A program made the translations under genes and the position numbers. Shown in pieces: positions 9,622-21,900 of a stretch of DNA of 64,000 nucleotides. The notes below the pieces were generated by a model that was not told where the DNA came from, did not search any database, and saw nothing but the letters and a program-made list of their open reading frames with translations. The DNA comes from Ilyonectria destructans (taxonomy: Eukaryota; Ascomycota; Sordariomycetes; Hypocreales; Nectriaceae): the NCBI GenBank assembly GCA_020740775.1, contig JAHEWK010000039.1, forward strand, positions 62,001 to 126,000, written 5' to 3'. Numbering within the stretch: position 1 is the first letter of the stretch; every line of letters begins with the position of its first letter.

Positions 9622-11363
9622 GATCTCGGTCAGAGACACCCAGACATTGATGCTCGCAAAAAGTTTCCCGCCTGCAAGATCGTACTTCGCCCGTACATAC
9701 GAAACGAGTGATGGTTGCTGGACAATGAGGAGGTAGATAAGACCACGCAGCACGGCCGTGGCATTGCTCAGTTGAGCCTCGGTGGCCTGGCAGAAGAAAT
9801 AGGACAGTTGATTCGCAGACTCTTTCCCTAGCTCATCGATGATGCCGCAGAGGAGCATCGTCTTGCCTTTACCGGGGCCGCCTTTGATCCAGAGCAGCCG
9901 GCTTTGTGGGTCGTCACGAAATCGTTGGAAGTCAGCGTGATCGAGGATCCAGCGGTATGAGTCTCTGAGCAGGCCCCCTTTCGTATCTTGGATGCGCTTC
10001 TTATCATAGCCGGGGTCAGTCTCGTATAGATCCTTCAAGCATTGCTCGTCCTTGTCGTTTCGATGCCTCTTCTCTTGTAGCCTGGTCTGGTCCTGAATGG
10101 CTGAATGGATACCCTGAAGCTTCATTTCTTGGGAGTGTGCGGTAGCGGCGAGATCCCAGAGGTATAACTTAGCTTGTTCGGTATTGTATTGCTCGGAATC
10201 TCTTACCACCACATTCTCAGCATCCTTAATCTCCTTGAGCTGGCCATCCCAGTCATCAAGTTTGACCATATCCCTCAAGAGGACAGCAAGCTGATGTCGG
10301 TGGTAGAGGCAGATACTCTTTATCTGGTAAAGGAGAAGTTTCTTGTAGAGCTGGATGACATGCTTCTCTAGTTCATCTCGCAGCCCTACAGACAATTCGT
10401 TGACCCTGCTCTCGTCGAGAAGTAGGCAAACTAAATTCCAGTACCACTCCATTCTCGATATGACGTAGGCGATTCCTTGGCGATTGATGCTTGCCTCGGT
10501 AATCGGATTTGAAAGAATCTGTTAGCTGTCAGCGGGGACACTCCGTAGATCTTTGGAGTTGGAAAAGCCGAACCCACCTCCAGTCCAAGGCAGACACCGA
10601 CCCAGGCAAGGGCAGCTTCCGGAGCGGCCTGCACTGCCTTGTCAACTATTCCTCTCACAGCGGATATGGCTTTTAATCCATCTTCGATTCCTTGCTTGAT
10701 GGCCGCTTGTCTCTGCGTCCGTTCTAGCCCGACCTGGACTAGCTGCTTCATTTGGCACCATCTTGTCTCCTGAGTCTGTCCTATCTCGTTTTCCTTAGTT
10801 TCCATGGCTGCGGTCGAGTCGTTTCTATGGAGTTCGCCTGACAGAACGTTCTCGTACACTTCAACTATTTTGACCTCGCTCACTTTAAGCTCGTCGTACG
10901 CCTGGTTCCAAAGTCGCTTTTGTAGCTTCTGCGACGACGTTTCAAGACCGGAAGAGGTGGGCAGAGAGGGTGTTGGCTGTCCTTCCTTGACGTCGAAACC
11001 GTCATGCCTACGATCCCTGGGTAATGGTGCTACGATCTCTGATTGCTCTGGGGGCGGCGGTGTCGAGAATGTATCGGGCTCTAGCGGCGCTGGCTGATGG
11101 GTAGGCACTGTCGGGGAAGGAACTTCGATTGAGGGCGCAGGGTTCGCTGTCAACGATGCTAGTTCCGCGGCTGAGGGTGCGGCTAGCTCAGGAGGGAAGT
11201 GTCCGATCTTCGTTTGGGCATGTGGGCTCCGTGAAGCCTGTCTAGGGCCGGTGGAATCCGTGGACGAGCCGATGACACCGTCTCTCTGCTTAGACGTCTC
11301 GGGGTCTGTTTTTCCACGAAGTCTGAAGACATTCTTCAATCTGTAGCGAAGTTTTGAAGCCAT
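9622..11363 (-). pseudogene. NWD-NACHT NLR-like NTPase, 5' part, interrupted by hAT-1
   Basis: Start ATG at 11363 (MASKLRYRLK). Exon 1 is 10578-11363 (262 codons), then a 59-bp GT-AG intron at 10519-10577, then exon 2 from 10518. Splicing joins GVCLGLE to ILSNPITEAS and restores the fungal N-terminal NWD signature NPITEASINRQGIAYVISRM. The P-loop GGPGKGKT lies in LLWIKGGPGKGKTMLL near 9870. The N-terminal 145 residues are Pro/Ser-rich linker; the NWD-type helical domain starts around LWNQAYDELK. The frame ends at the hAT and resumes in phase at 249. Such STAND receptors act in fungal incompatibility and programmed cell death. Apart from the insertion no other lesion is visible, so the break looks recent. 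Confidence 0.88.
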
Positions 11364-11450
11364 GACTTTAGCGAACGCACATGAGGAGTAGAAGTGATAG
11401 CATGGCCGCTGACGCGGGGAGGAGTCAGTGATGACGACATGTGATTGTTA

Positions 11451-11581
11451 CGTCAGGCACTCAGACCCACTGGGCGCGCTTAACAGCGCGACGCCTTCCC
11501 TAAAGGGGTAATGGCTCCCAGAATCACGTGCGCTTAGCGCTTGCGTCTATTCGGCTAGTGTGTGGGTCTGAGTGCCTGAGG
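11451..11581 (+). repeat. 131-bp MITE with TA duplication
   Basis: Terminal inverted repeats of about 20 bp (CGTCAGGCACTCAGACCCAC at left, the mirrored CCTCAGGCACTCAGACCCAC at right) sit between TA dinucleotides at 11449-11450 and 11582-11583. The TA target suggests mobilisation by a Tc1/mariner/Fot-like transposase. A related shorter copy lies in the other orientation at 48271-48356. Confidence 0.75.
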
Positions 11582-11592
11582 TAACATTAAAA

Positions 11593-11804
11593 GCTCACGT
11601 GAATCTCACGTGATTCTTAGCAGAAAATCCCCAGCCAATGAAGACTTCTTTACACTCGGGGGGAGGATTAGGACCATTAGAGGGACCCGGGTGTGGTATT
11701 AATCCGGGCCAACAAGAGGTGCAGCTGCGCTTACGAATCTGGTAATCGCTTAATCCCGGGGGGAAAATCCCAGAGCTTAAGAAGACCTTTCGTACCGAAA
11801 GGCA
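11593..11804 (+). repeat. Dispersed two-palindrome repeat, copy A
   Basis: About 212 bp starting with paired CACGTG boxes (TCACGTGAATCTCACGTGA) and ending in a near-palindrome CCTTTCGTACCGAAAGG. Closely matches copy C (35023-35236, reversed) and shares both ends and the middle GGCCAACAAGAGGTGCAG block with the diverged copy B (26592-26921). It contains no reading frame I believe in. Confidence 0.75.
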
Positions 11805-12384
11805 CAGGGGAAGGCGCACGTCCGCCGGGGGAAGTTGGAAGTTGGAAGCTGGGCGTGGTGGGCAAGTTGGCGGCTCCCTTGCGCTGAGTAGCCTTTCGGT
11901 ACAAAGCTTGTTGGGTTGTTGCACGTGTTGAGAAGAGGGCGCGGTTTTAAGTGGTCGGCTCTAGTGGGTGGATGAATAGACTTGGCCAATAGGGCGTGTG
12001 TGTGTGTTACCTTTATTTTGTGTAGCCAATAAGACGTATGCAGCAGGCTTTGAGAAGCAGGCACCATTTTGAGTGGTACGATTTGAAGAGCTTAATGCGG
12101 AACTAAGAGACCTAGCCAATAGGGTGAGGGTGAATAATTGAGACAAGGATCAGGGGACTGAGACTAGCAGAGATCAATCAGTCGCAATACCAAAGAGGGA
12201 AAATTGTCAATTTGAGTATAAGAAGCTGCCATACCAAGATGTCCTGGTGTTAAGACCATTAGACTTTTATCACTCGCACTGGTGTTGAAACCGCACCCTT
12301 ATTTTCCCCACATATCAATCTGTCAGTTTTCCAAACCCAATACAACAGCCCAAAATACCACACACTATCACTATACTAGGCTAC
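11805..12384. other. Intergenic, no gene seen
   Basis: 580 bp between repeat copy A and the 3' end of the unknown minus-strand gene. A second partial palindrome (GCCTTTCGGTAC, about 11889) echoes the repeat end. Several CCAAT-like boxes (GGCCAATAGGG at about 11982) are present. I see no supportable reading frame. Confidence 0.5.
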
Positions 12385-13757
12385 TTAAAGTCTCTTTGTC
12401 GGATACCTCTTATTTCTGCCACCTGGTTCGGTGGTTGATAACCTCATATTAGGACGAACGGAGGATCGGAGTGTGGCAGATATATTAGGTGGTGATCGAG
12501 AGTCTTCGTTTTCCTTCGCTTCACCTTCTTCATGGTTATCATTTTCATCAGAGTCTACGGACGTGAAAGGGGAGACCGGCGACCCTGCAATGATTGGAGA
12601 TATTGCGGTAGTTACAGTAGATCCCCTGAGTCTCTTGGGGGCGGGGTTGTTCGAACTTGACTGAGACGATGGAGATGCGGAGATTGCGGGTCTTTTGTTC
12701 GGAGATGGAGTAACGGGTTGTTGGGATGGACCTCCCTGCGGCGATTGTGATGATTGTGACCGTGACTGTTGCGTCTGTGAAGATTTCTTTGAGGGAGACT
12801 TGAATATAGACCTTGCTGCTGCGAAGCCGCCAGCTTGGGATGGGCCAGGTTTGGTTTTAGAGGGGGAGACTGTATTAGCGGCAGGTGCAGGTGGCGTGCT
12901 CTTGTCCGGAAACGTCCAAGAGTCGGGAACGATAATGAAAATATAGTCCTTCTTATTAACTGTAGGGGCAGCTACTATAAGACTATGGTTAAGTAGGCTA
13001 ACAATCTTGCCGATGCAGTTAAAGGGAACACCTAGAATAAACTGTATATCTTTCCTATCTGCCATCTTCTTGCAGAGGAGAGAGAATGGTAAAGTGCAAA
13101 TAGGAAAGAGAATAAAAACTTGAAAGGGGTGGAAGCCTTTAAAAGGACTCTTTGATGGCTGACCCGGCGTGATGTAGCTACAGCACTGGATAAATGCACA
13201 GCATCTCAGCTGCATATCATCCAACAGCGGGATAGAGTCCTTAATCAAGTGGGTTTGACCTGTTCTGAGAACCTGCCCCGTTAAAGAAACAACCGGTTGG
13301 ATAAGTAGAAAGCCCTCACTATTGCAAAGAGTTTGTGGGTTAATACTGATAGTTATATTAGTGGCAAGTGCGATAGTTAAACTCGAGCTAAGGGGAAATA
13401 ATAAATCTGCTTACGCTTGGTATCCAAAGTTGCATATAAGAACAACTGGAACCTTATACATATCGCCGTCACTATCTTTATTGCTGAAAACATCAGGCTC
13501 CTATAGCACCCACTCCAGTGCGTAGGGGTGTACTTTGCCAGTGAAATAGAATTACTGATTCTCCTACTCCGATTTAATAATCTGCTGGTTATAGACAGAG
13601 AGGTTGAGACTAAAGTAAATCGGCAGTAGATCAGGGGATCGATACCCTTCAGGACGCAGTACAGAATATTCAGGCAGTATCATATAGGGAGGGGGTGGAA
13701 GAAAAACCCTGCCAAAAGCTTCAACATTAAGGCTCTTTATAAGTTGTTCATCTGATG

Positions 13758-16700
13758 CAGAGTTGGAAATCGATCGTATAGATCGATTCCGAGCTCTGAT
13801 CGATCGATTTATATCGATCGTCACCTTCAATCGATCGATATCGATCGAGCGGCCCTCTCAGTCGATCGATATCGATCGATCACTAATTGAAATTGAATCG
13901 ATCGATGTCGATCGACGATCGATTCGATCAATGGCTCAATGCTAGTCCTCATTATCCCTATCTACAGTGATTCTGCCCACCAATTGAAGAACTTACCTCT
14001 AATTGTCCCCTTCAAGGAGACCAAGAGGAATATTTAGCTGATAAATGCCAGCTTTACTCCAGGAGCGAAGGCACTGAGCCATAGCCACAATATGGCGTCG
14101 CAGGCGAGATCTAAGTGGTATTACTATCCTCCCGCAACTGCTGAAAGCTCTCTCTATTTCTGCAGAAGACGACGCAATAGTAAGAAAGTCAACAGCCATG
14201 TAAGACAGCCGAGGAAAACGCACAGCGCCGACGTCCCTCCACCAAGCAATTGGGTCAGCTTTATATGCGATGTTGTCCACCGGTGGCTCTAATAGATACT
14301 AATTAAGCTCATCCTCTGGCAACGCAGCTGACTGCTTTGGTCGTTTCCTTTGTCGCCCTTAAGAGTCAGATAAGTCAATAACCAACTGAATGCCAGTCAG
14401 CGCTCAATATAGTCCAAGGCATTATTAGTCCCAGCTGCTAAAGCGGCATTACCAGCTACTTTATGAGCCATGCTCTTATACTTTTCTTCCCAGACTGTCG
14501 TTAAGCCTTTCTCATACATCCTCTTCCACCCTAACGTCTGGCGAGACGGGAGTTAGTTCCAAAGCTGCTCAAGAGTTCGCCATTTCTTACAGGAGTGGAA
14601 TACAACAGCCGCTACATAGGCAGTTAAGGTCAGCTTGCTATAGTAGTCATTCAGCTTCTTCCATCCAAGCTTGATGTAAATCTTCAATAGCCGCCGAGTC
14701 TTCACATCCATATCATCAAACAGATAAACCTCTTCCATAATCTAATCGTCATTCTCTTCAATTATCACTCCTTAAACGGCCAACTCAAGGTAGTCAAGGA
14801 GCATCTCCACCACCTGGAAGTACTCATCGAACCCCCCTAAAGTTAACCGTTTACCAGCAATACCCTCGCCCTGGAGTTACTTTGAGGCGACCTTAAATAG
14901 TTAAAGGATCTTCTGAACTGCAGCATCGTCAAGAGAAAGTTATTCTTTCAGAATTGCAGGTTTATCTTATTCTTTGCCGTCTTGGCTAACCCATTGTTCC
15001 TCGATGATGGAAAGCATCCTGTTTAACGCCGTCTATTTCAGCAGAGCGCGCAAGGCCATTGCCTCATCGGACTGCCAGCGAGTACAGACGTTTTGAACCC
15101 ACGTAAGAACAGGCTCGGCAGGGGCGGTTTGCCGTTAAGCTTCATAAAAGTCCTCGAGAAGTTAACTACTCATTTGAAGAGCAATGCCAATATTGTGAAG
15201 TTTGCCAAACGGCCCAAACTTGCGGTGCTTATCCACTTCTTCGGTGTTAATAATCTCAGGGCGTAGGTACTGATCCTGACTGTCTTCTGGAACTATCTCA
15301 AGCTCAAAGCTTTCTTCCATACTCAGCACACCAAAGTCATTGTCAGTCGCCAGCTCATTGATAGCGTCGGACAACTAGCGCTGCTCGTCTTCTTCAGTCA
15401 TAAAGTCCTTATCGCCCCAGTGAGCAAGCAGCTCGTCGAAATTGTCCCTTTTGCTGTCGTATATCATGGCTCTAACTGCCAGGTTCAGAAAATAAGGGGC
15501 GCAGCAAATGCGACGCTCATCCCTATCGAAATCGAACTCAGCGGCAAGTGCTTCCATAGCGGTATTATTATTCGTAGCGTTGTTAAGTGTGTAGTACCCG
15601 ATTCTAAAGTTGAATAGCGGTTAATATTATCAGTTTGCTGCCCTAAGTAAGAGGTATTGACCGTAGTTCTATACCTATCTTGAAGACCAAATGAGCATAT
15701 AGTATCGGCAACTTCATCTGCAAGTGCTTCCCCAGTATGGCGCTTCCTGAGAGCTGGTAAAGCCAAAAGGATTCTCTACTATTTCCAGTCTCGGTTGATA
15801 AAGTGAGCGTTAATACCAAGAAATAATGTATTTTGTCGGGAAGTCCAGCCATTGAAGGTAAAATGAATTATACTTCTTGCTCTTTGAAGCAGCCTGTAAA
15901 GCGGACCAAGAGCGCGATTGTACTCGTTTATTAGCAGATTCATAAGTATCTTGCCGGTTGGTATCTGCCCTTCCTGAAGAGATGGGTTATTGTAGAGAAG
16001 GAGTCGTCTGAAGCGCTTAGAGTTTATGAGATTGAAGGGGAGGTTATGGTATGTAAGCCAGTCGAGTAGGAGCAGTTAATTTATCTCCAGGTCAAATAAT
16101 GTATACAGATTGCCTAGAAGGGTTTGGTCTTAAGGGTTCGTTGGGTCGGCATGAAGCATATCAAGTAGGTTCCATTCTATACCTTCACTCCCGGCAACAG
16201 ATCCTACACATTGTCTAGAAGGTGGCTGACAAGTTAGCGGGCATTATTGAATGATGTAGAGATAGGGCAAGGAGAGATAGTACAAACCACGAGCTTGTGC
16301 TTCTTTCTCAGATGTCGGACAATACTTCCGCCAGTTGAAGCAATAAAGACATAATGTGTAGTCTTGGGCTTGTTCCGGAGGAAACATCTCTTGCAGACCC
16401 ATACGATCTTGTGGGGCCGTGACCTATTGTCCTTCAATCTGAATCCGAATTGCCACCACCATGTCCGCTCTCAAGAAGGGTCGTGACATATCGTGAAACC
16501 GGGGAACCGCCCGAATTTATCAGTCGTCTAAGCCTCATAATCTGGAGATCTGCTGGGTGCATATGTCCTTGAGGCTGAACTTGTTGACGGCTCGGAAGGC
16601 AGCGGCATGGAAGAGGAAACCTCTATGTCCTCATCAAACAAGTCCATAGTGATAGAAATCGTCCGCAAACAGCATTAAGGAGGTCAAATCGAAGGCTGCA

Positions 16701-17139
16701 TGGCTAATAAGGTCGAATCTATATAAAGTCTACTCAGACAGACTAAAACCCAAGTTAATCCCTAGTTGCAAAGCGTACAGAGCCCATTGAACCATACACT
16801 GGCTGACTTACAAACAGCAAGAGACAGAGAGACAAGCTCATTTTCGTTGAGTCGTATCCTTTTGCCGCGCGTCGCATGTAGCTGCCTGCGGCCCCCTGAT
16901 GGCTTCGCGGGATGTTTTGGCAAACGCATCGGGCGACAGAATCGTCGCATATGAACTACCCTACGCAACCTACCCGGGACACCTTCGGTGTACGTGGCGA
17001 TCGACGATCAAATCGATCGATTGGAGGTTGGATCGATACGATATCGATCGAGCAGGATTTCTAATCGATGGATCGAAATCGAAATCGAATCGATTAATCG
17101 AATCGATCAAATCGATCGCTCGATCGATGTCCAAGCTTG
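13758..17139 (-). mobile_element. hAT DNA transposon (hAT-2), decayed
   Basis: 3382 bp flanked by a perfect 8-bp duplication ATCTGATG (13750-13757 and 17140-17147). The termini start CAGAGTTGGAAATCGATCG and, on the other strand, CAAGCTTGGACATCGATCG. Both subterminal regions are dense in ATCGATCG palindromes (13770-13925 and 17000-17130). The interior holds a transposase pseudogene with many stops. It is inserted in the coding sequence of the unrecognised gene at 12385-17289. Confidence 0.9.
13999..16480 (-). pseudogene. hAT transposase remnant in hAT-2
   Basis: Minus-strand pieces in family order. A BED-type finger lies around 16290-16400 ([11 protein letters not shown] then a RHLRKKHKL histidine pair), central fragments at 14550-15560 include an [10 protein letters not shown] stretch typical of the RNase H-like region, and the hAT dimerisation domain is at 13999-14280 (PIAWWRDVGAVRFPRLS and SSSAEIERAFSS). 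Frames are interrupted by many TAG/TAA codons, consistent with RIP. It cannot make transposase. Confidence 0.8.
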
Positions 17140-17289
17140 ATCTGATGTAGGAAACCGCATTGGGGTATCCAGCTGACCAAAAAAGGACATAGTCATATCA
17201 CTACCAAGGTTTTTCTGAGAGTCATAAGGCATGCGCGGAGGGGGATAACAGCTAAGAGTGGAATTTGAGGTAGAAGTTGATGAAGACAT

Positions 17290-17934
17290 AATATATTGAA
17301 CAAGCAAAGGTTTCGATAAAAATGGGAGAGCGGTTAAGATTACGACTCTGCAAGAGAGAGAGAGAGAGCAATAGTAAGATAAGCCTGCAAGATTGGTATA
17401 TAAATGTAGGGAATAAAGAAGAAATACATGTGATATTTATAATCGATTAAATTATATAGTATATACAATGCGAAGATTGATACTACTTGGTAAAGATACT
17501 GTATTTCGTTGCGCAGACAGGATGTAGCATCGCCGATCTCCATCCAACATTTTCAGCCAAGAACTCCTATCCCTGCCGGTATGGATACTTGCACAATTAA
17601 ATTGACCAATTAACGTAGATAGTGAACAGATTTACTATTTCTATGAGTATAAAGGATTGGCCAAAATGTCAGCACATATTCGCCGATTGCAGTAAAGCAC
17701 CTTAAGGTAAGAACCTTAATCCCTACCAAGTGGATACTTATACAGCGGAATTAATCAATTAATGTAGCTGTTAAATAGAATTACTTCTTCCACAATTACA
17801 AAAAATTGACTAAGATATTAATACATAAAAAAAAGAAGAAAAAAAGTATAAAAGCTGGGCAGTATATGATAGGTAGATGAAATAATGTAGTGTGTATTAT
17901 ATTAATTACATAAGTATCCATCGATATTACTATT
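17290..17934. other. AT-rich divergent intergenic region, first part
   Basis: Lies between the starts of the unrecognised gene (17289, minus) and the Helitron-1 gene (18966, plus). It holds a (GA)n microsatellite near 17352-17369 and two diverged copies of a ~135-bp block (around 17560 and 17700, sharing GGTA/AGTGGATACTTRYACA-type sequence). No gene seen. Confidence 0.5.
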
Positions 17935-18545
17935 ACAACGAAAGAGGGTGAAGGGATATTTTAATCTATTGGTATATCAATAATACAGCGGCTATATAAA
18001 TAAGAGGGTGGAGGAGTATAATGTCGTATTGGTATACCGGTGTAATAGCATTCCGACTAGATAATAGAATGAATAATCAAGCCCGATATTATTAATATTA
18101 TAAGAATAAGAGGGTAGAGGAGTATAATACTCTAACTGGTATACCGATGTGACGATGCCCTGAGTAGATGGTAGGATGAATAATCAAGCCCGACGTTAAC
18201 TATTATAAAGATAAGATGGTGGATGAGTATAATACTCTATTGGTTACCGGTGTGATGATACTCCGAGTAGATAATGCAATGAATAATTAAGTCTGGTATT
18301 ATTACCCATTAAAGAACAAGAGGGTGGAGGAGTATGCTGCTCTATTGGTTTGCTAATCTAGTGATATTCGGAGGTGATAATATGATAAATAATCAGCTCC
18401 GATCTTGCCACCCATGACAAAAACCAGAGGGTGGAGGAGGATGATGCTCTATTGGTTTGCTAATCCAGTGATATTCGGAGGTGACAATACGATGAATAAT
18501 CAGCCCTAAGGTTGGGGCAGAAATAGAAGCATAAAGAAGACCATA
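17935..18545 (+). repeat. ~105-bp minisatellite upstream of Helitron-1
   Basis: Units recognisable by an AGAGGGTGGAGGAGTATAA-like start occur at about 18003, 18109, 18214, 18319 and 18426, spaced 105-107 bp, with a shorter first copy at about 17942. Each also has CTATTGGT and a GATGAATAATCAAGCCCGA-like block. A further duplicated block (about 18530 and 18665, GAAGACCATNGTRGGATRAA) follows before the gene at 18966. No coding sequence seen through 18965. Confidence 0.75.
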
Positions 18546-18965
18546 GTAGGATAAATCTATCATTTATTGGTCGGTAGATCAAGATAATGACGATGGATGA
18601 ATGTTGATCGGGTGATATTCAGAGTTGATGACGTGGCAAAATGATCAACTTCAAGGTTGGGTTAGAAATAGAAGAGGAAAGAAGACCATTGTGGGATGAA
18701 GGCATCATTCATTGGTAGGTAGATCAGGATAATGATGATAGGTAATATCGCGTTTAGTTTTATTAGTATTGTAGAAATAAAGAGGATCTAGGGGTGTCGG
18801 GGTAGAATTAGAGTAAAAGTAGAGTTGGGATCGGAGAATCGATATCTGTCCCAACTTATGCAAATTACAAATGGCATCGGGAATAGGATTCATCTTTGTG
18901 ATTCATATTCACGACACACTTTTGCTTTGGACACATTAGTATATTAATACGCACACTATACTACA

Positions 18966-21900
18966 ATGGATTTATCATTGTCGGCTCTATTTGAGGGATT
19001 GAGTGGTCGGACGCCTGGCAGCACGCTCAGCCACCTTGGTTTAAGGACCTACAATGATGTTTTTAATGCGGCAAACTCAAATACAAGTCCAATACCAACA
19101 GCATCACATGCTACTATCCAACAAAACACATCAAATCATATTCTAGAAGTCCAGCCTATAGGCCAGCCAATCAGCAATCTTGGGTCAAGGATGGATGATA
19201 ATGTCAGTAATGCGGAAAAGTCAAATACAAGCGTGGTTTCAATGGCATTAAATTCTACTATCCAAGCAGGCACATCAGGTCACATTCCGGAAACCCAGCA
19301 TACAGATCCAGCCGACACCATGAATACCCAGATACAGGCAGCTGAAAGCTGGATCAGCCGGCCACCACCAAGGAGTACGACCCCCGCAAAATTGCCTCCG
19401 AGATCCAGGGGCGCACCGCGAACATCTCGTGCATTAAGACAAAGAGATACTCGGGAAAGAAAGTGGGGGCAAATGAGAGAAACTCAACAGCAAAGACCAT
19501 TGGTTGCTGTTGGGACCCCTTCAGTTAATTCACACCAGTCATGTAATCCTCTACCTCCTCGGGAAATAAGGCCGCAGCAAGTACAGCAACCAAAACCTAC
19601 ACCAGTACAGCTTCCCATAACACCAAACCCCACACAGGCTGCAAAGATAACGGACATGGGCGAATATCATCCGCATTATGCATTGGACATGCAGCCGTGT
19701 ATGGGGAGACTGAGATTTTCGAAACAGAGACAGCCCGGCAATAAAAAGCAGAGAATTCAACAGCAAAATGAAAAAAACAGCAATCAACAACAATCACCAC
19801 CAGAAATCCTGCCAATGCCTACACAGATGGTAGAGACAGCTAATGTCGGCGGATCTTACCCGCCAAATGAGCTAGACGGGCACGAGTACATGACAACACT
19901 GAGGTTTTCGGATGGCCAACGACAAGCTGGCGTAAAGCGTGGAGCCGAACATCACGGACAAGAGCAAAGCAAAAGACAAAATCGAGGACGGGTTGGAACC
20001 TCCTTCAAGAATACTGGTTCTAATGAACACGGACAAGGACAAAATGAGAGGCCAAAACGAATGCAGGTCAGGACCTCCCAGAACAGCATTTCTGACGAGC
20101 AAACCCAGGCATTAGCAACAGCTGTTAAGCATCTGGAAGACGAGTTTAAAGAGAAGGAAAGAATATCATACACAAAGGCTTGGTGTAAGCCGATTCCCCA
20201 TGAGAGGAATGTATCCACCACAATGGACTTTTATTAAGCATTCCACAATATTGACACTCTCCCCATACACACATATATGGTATGCTATCAGAAGATCAGC
20301 ACTGCAGAGATGAAAGAGCTTAGCTGGGAAGAGTGGACAAATAGCTCCGCGAAGGATAGCTGCCGGACGTATTCCTGTCCAGATTGCTTCCCTTTTGGCA
20401 GGGCTGTATCGAGCTGCGAGACCTGTGCAACCAAGATACGCGAAGGCGATAGGACCCGAGGTGGGAACTTGCATCAAGCACTTGGTTGCGAGCACATATA
20501 TCCGGATGCTCTCAAAGGCTTAACATTAGTCGAGGAGAGGCTGATTGGACTCAATACTCACTTCGGCTTTATTACAAGAATCAAAGTAACAAAAAGCACC
20601 AAACAGAGCACGGCATATGCACGGCACGTAAAGGGTCATGTAACCGTGTTTCCGAATAATGTGCAAGACTTGGTTACTACAGTATTGCCACATCCGCTTC
20701 TGCAGTCTTTGGAGGACATCCATATATCCTGGCATGGGCCACAGAGACCAGCCCCCAGCGATCTGTCCAAGTTACTCGCAGTCCGGCGAGGAGTTGTGGA
20801 ACGGGCATTGCTGTGGCTAAAAGAGTTTAATCCCCACTATCAACACATCAGGATCAACAAAGACGAGCTGGATAGCTGGGGAGAGCCTGCACACGGGGTC
20901 CCGAGCCAAATCTATGACAGGATAGAGAGAGACGAGCCATCAGCTTGGGAAGAAACGCGAACAGCGCATATTGTGCCCCCAGCAGAACGTGGAATGGAAG
21001 GTAACGGGCCGCAGTCACTCGAACAGATTGTGGATGAATTGGGTAGAGCACACGACGAGAACGATGTCAGTTATAGCGAGGATCCCCTGCTCTATGATGA
21101 GCGCAGTAGGGAGGAGCTCGAGTATGAGGGCATGGGAAGCTTTCTTGATGAGATCCTTGCATCTGGTATGTTCCCACTAGATACAGCACCACAGGCAACC
21201 GATGTCGACAAAATCCAATTTGCCATCGATACAATTAGAGGTGGGCAGGCCAATCCGCCAGCACAGCCGCCCAACCAACCAGCCAGGAACACAGAAGATC
21301 CGCACCTTGAGCCATACGTCCACATTTTAAGAGGCAACGAGTTTGCAGATACCAATGATCTCTGGCATCTTGCAAAAGCATTCCCAACACTATTCCCATT
21401 CGGGTTCGGTGGGCCACGATGTAAGGAGGAAATGGAATCAGACCTATGGAAAAACAGTCTCCAGCTCAGAGGGCATGTTCGTCATACCGGTAGAGATAAT
21501 ACTGGAGCGGCTGCGATTTCGCCGATACGCAACCTCGGACTTCACGCATGGATGAAGAAAGTACTGCAACGACATGGTGGCCGTTTTGCCAATCACCCGG
21601 CCTTTTCATTCCTGGTGTTTAACATCGAGGTTCGGTCTAGGAATAGAGGAGTAAGTATGGTGAGCGTGCGACGGAACGACTTCCCCGAGGTTGAGAGAAT
21701 CATCCAGTCGTTAACGCTTGAGAGGCTGGCGGAAGTGCAAAATGAATTAGAGGCTGGGGGGAGTACCCGAGATAAAGATATCAAAAAGCTCCTACGATAC
21801 ATCTCATACTTTGGCTACAAGCAGGCCATGTCGCAGGAGTCGCAGCTGGCCATGCGCAGAAAGATCAAATCATTGATTATTAGATACGGTATACCGGCAA

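Larger units (their letters stand above)
12385..17289 (-). pseudogene. Unrecognised 481-codon gene, split by hAT-2 and carrying nonsense codons
   Basis: Minus-strand gene assembled as 17289-17140 (50 codons, MSSSTSTSNS), then 13749-13415, a 69-bp GT-AG intron at 13346-13414 with a CTAAT branch-like site, then 13345-12385. Removing hAT-2 rejoins RFPTSD to EQLIKSLNV in phase. The second segment has three in-frame stops (13564-13566 TAG, 13552-13554 TAA, 13501-13503 TAG), all explicable as CAG/CAA to TAG/TAA, and protein-like sequence continues between them (FYFTGKVHPYALEWVL). The C-terminal 150 residues are Ser/Pro/Gln-rich and end in a basic tail. I do not recognise the family. It lies head-to-head with the Helitron-1 Rep/helicase (start 18966), so it could be an accessory gene of that element. 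RIP-like damage implies it belonged to a repeated sequence. Confidence 0.65.
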
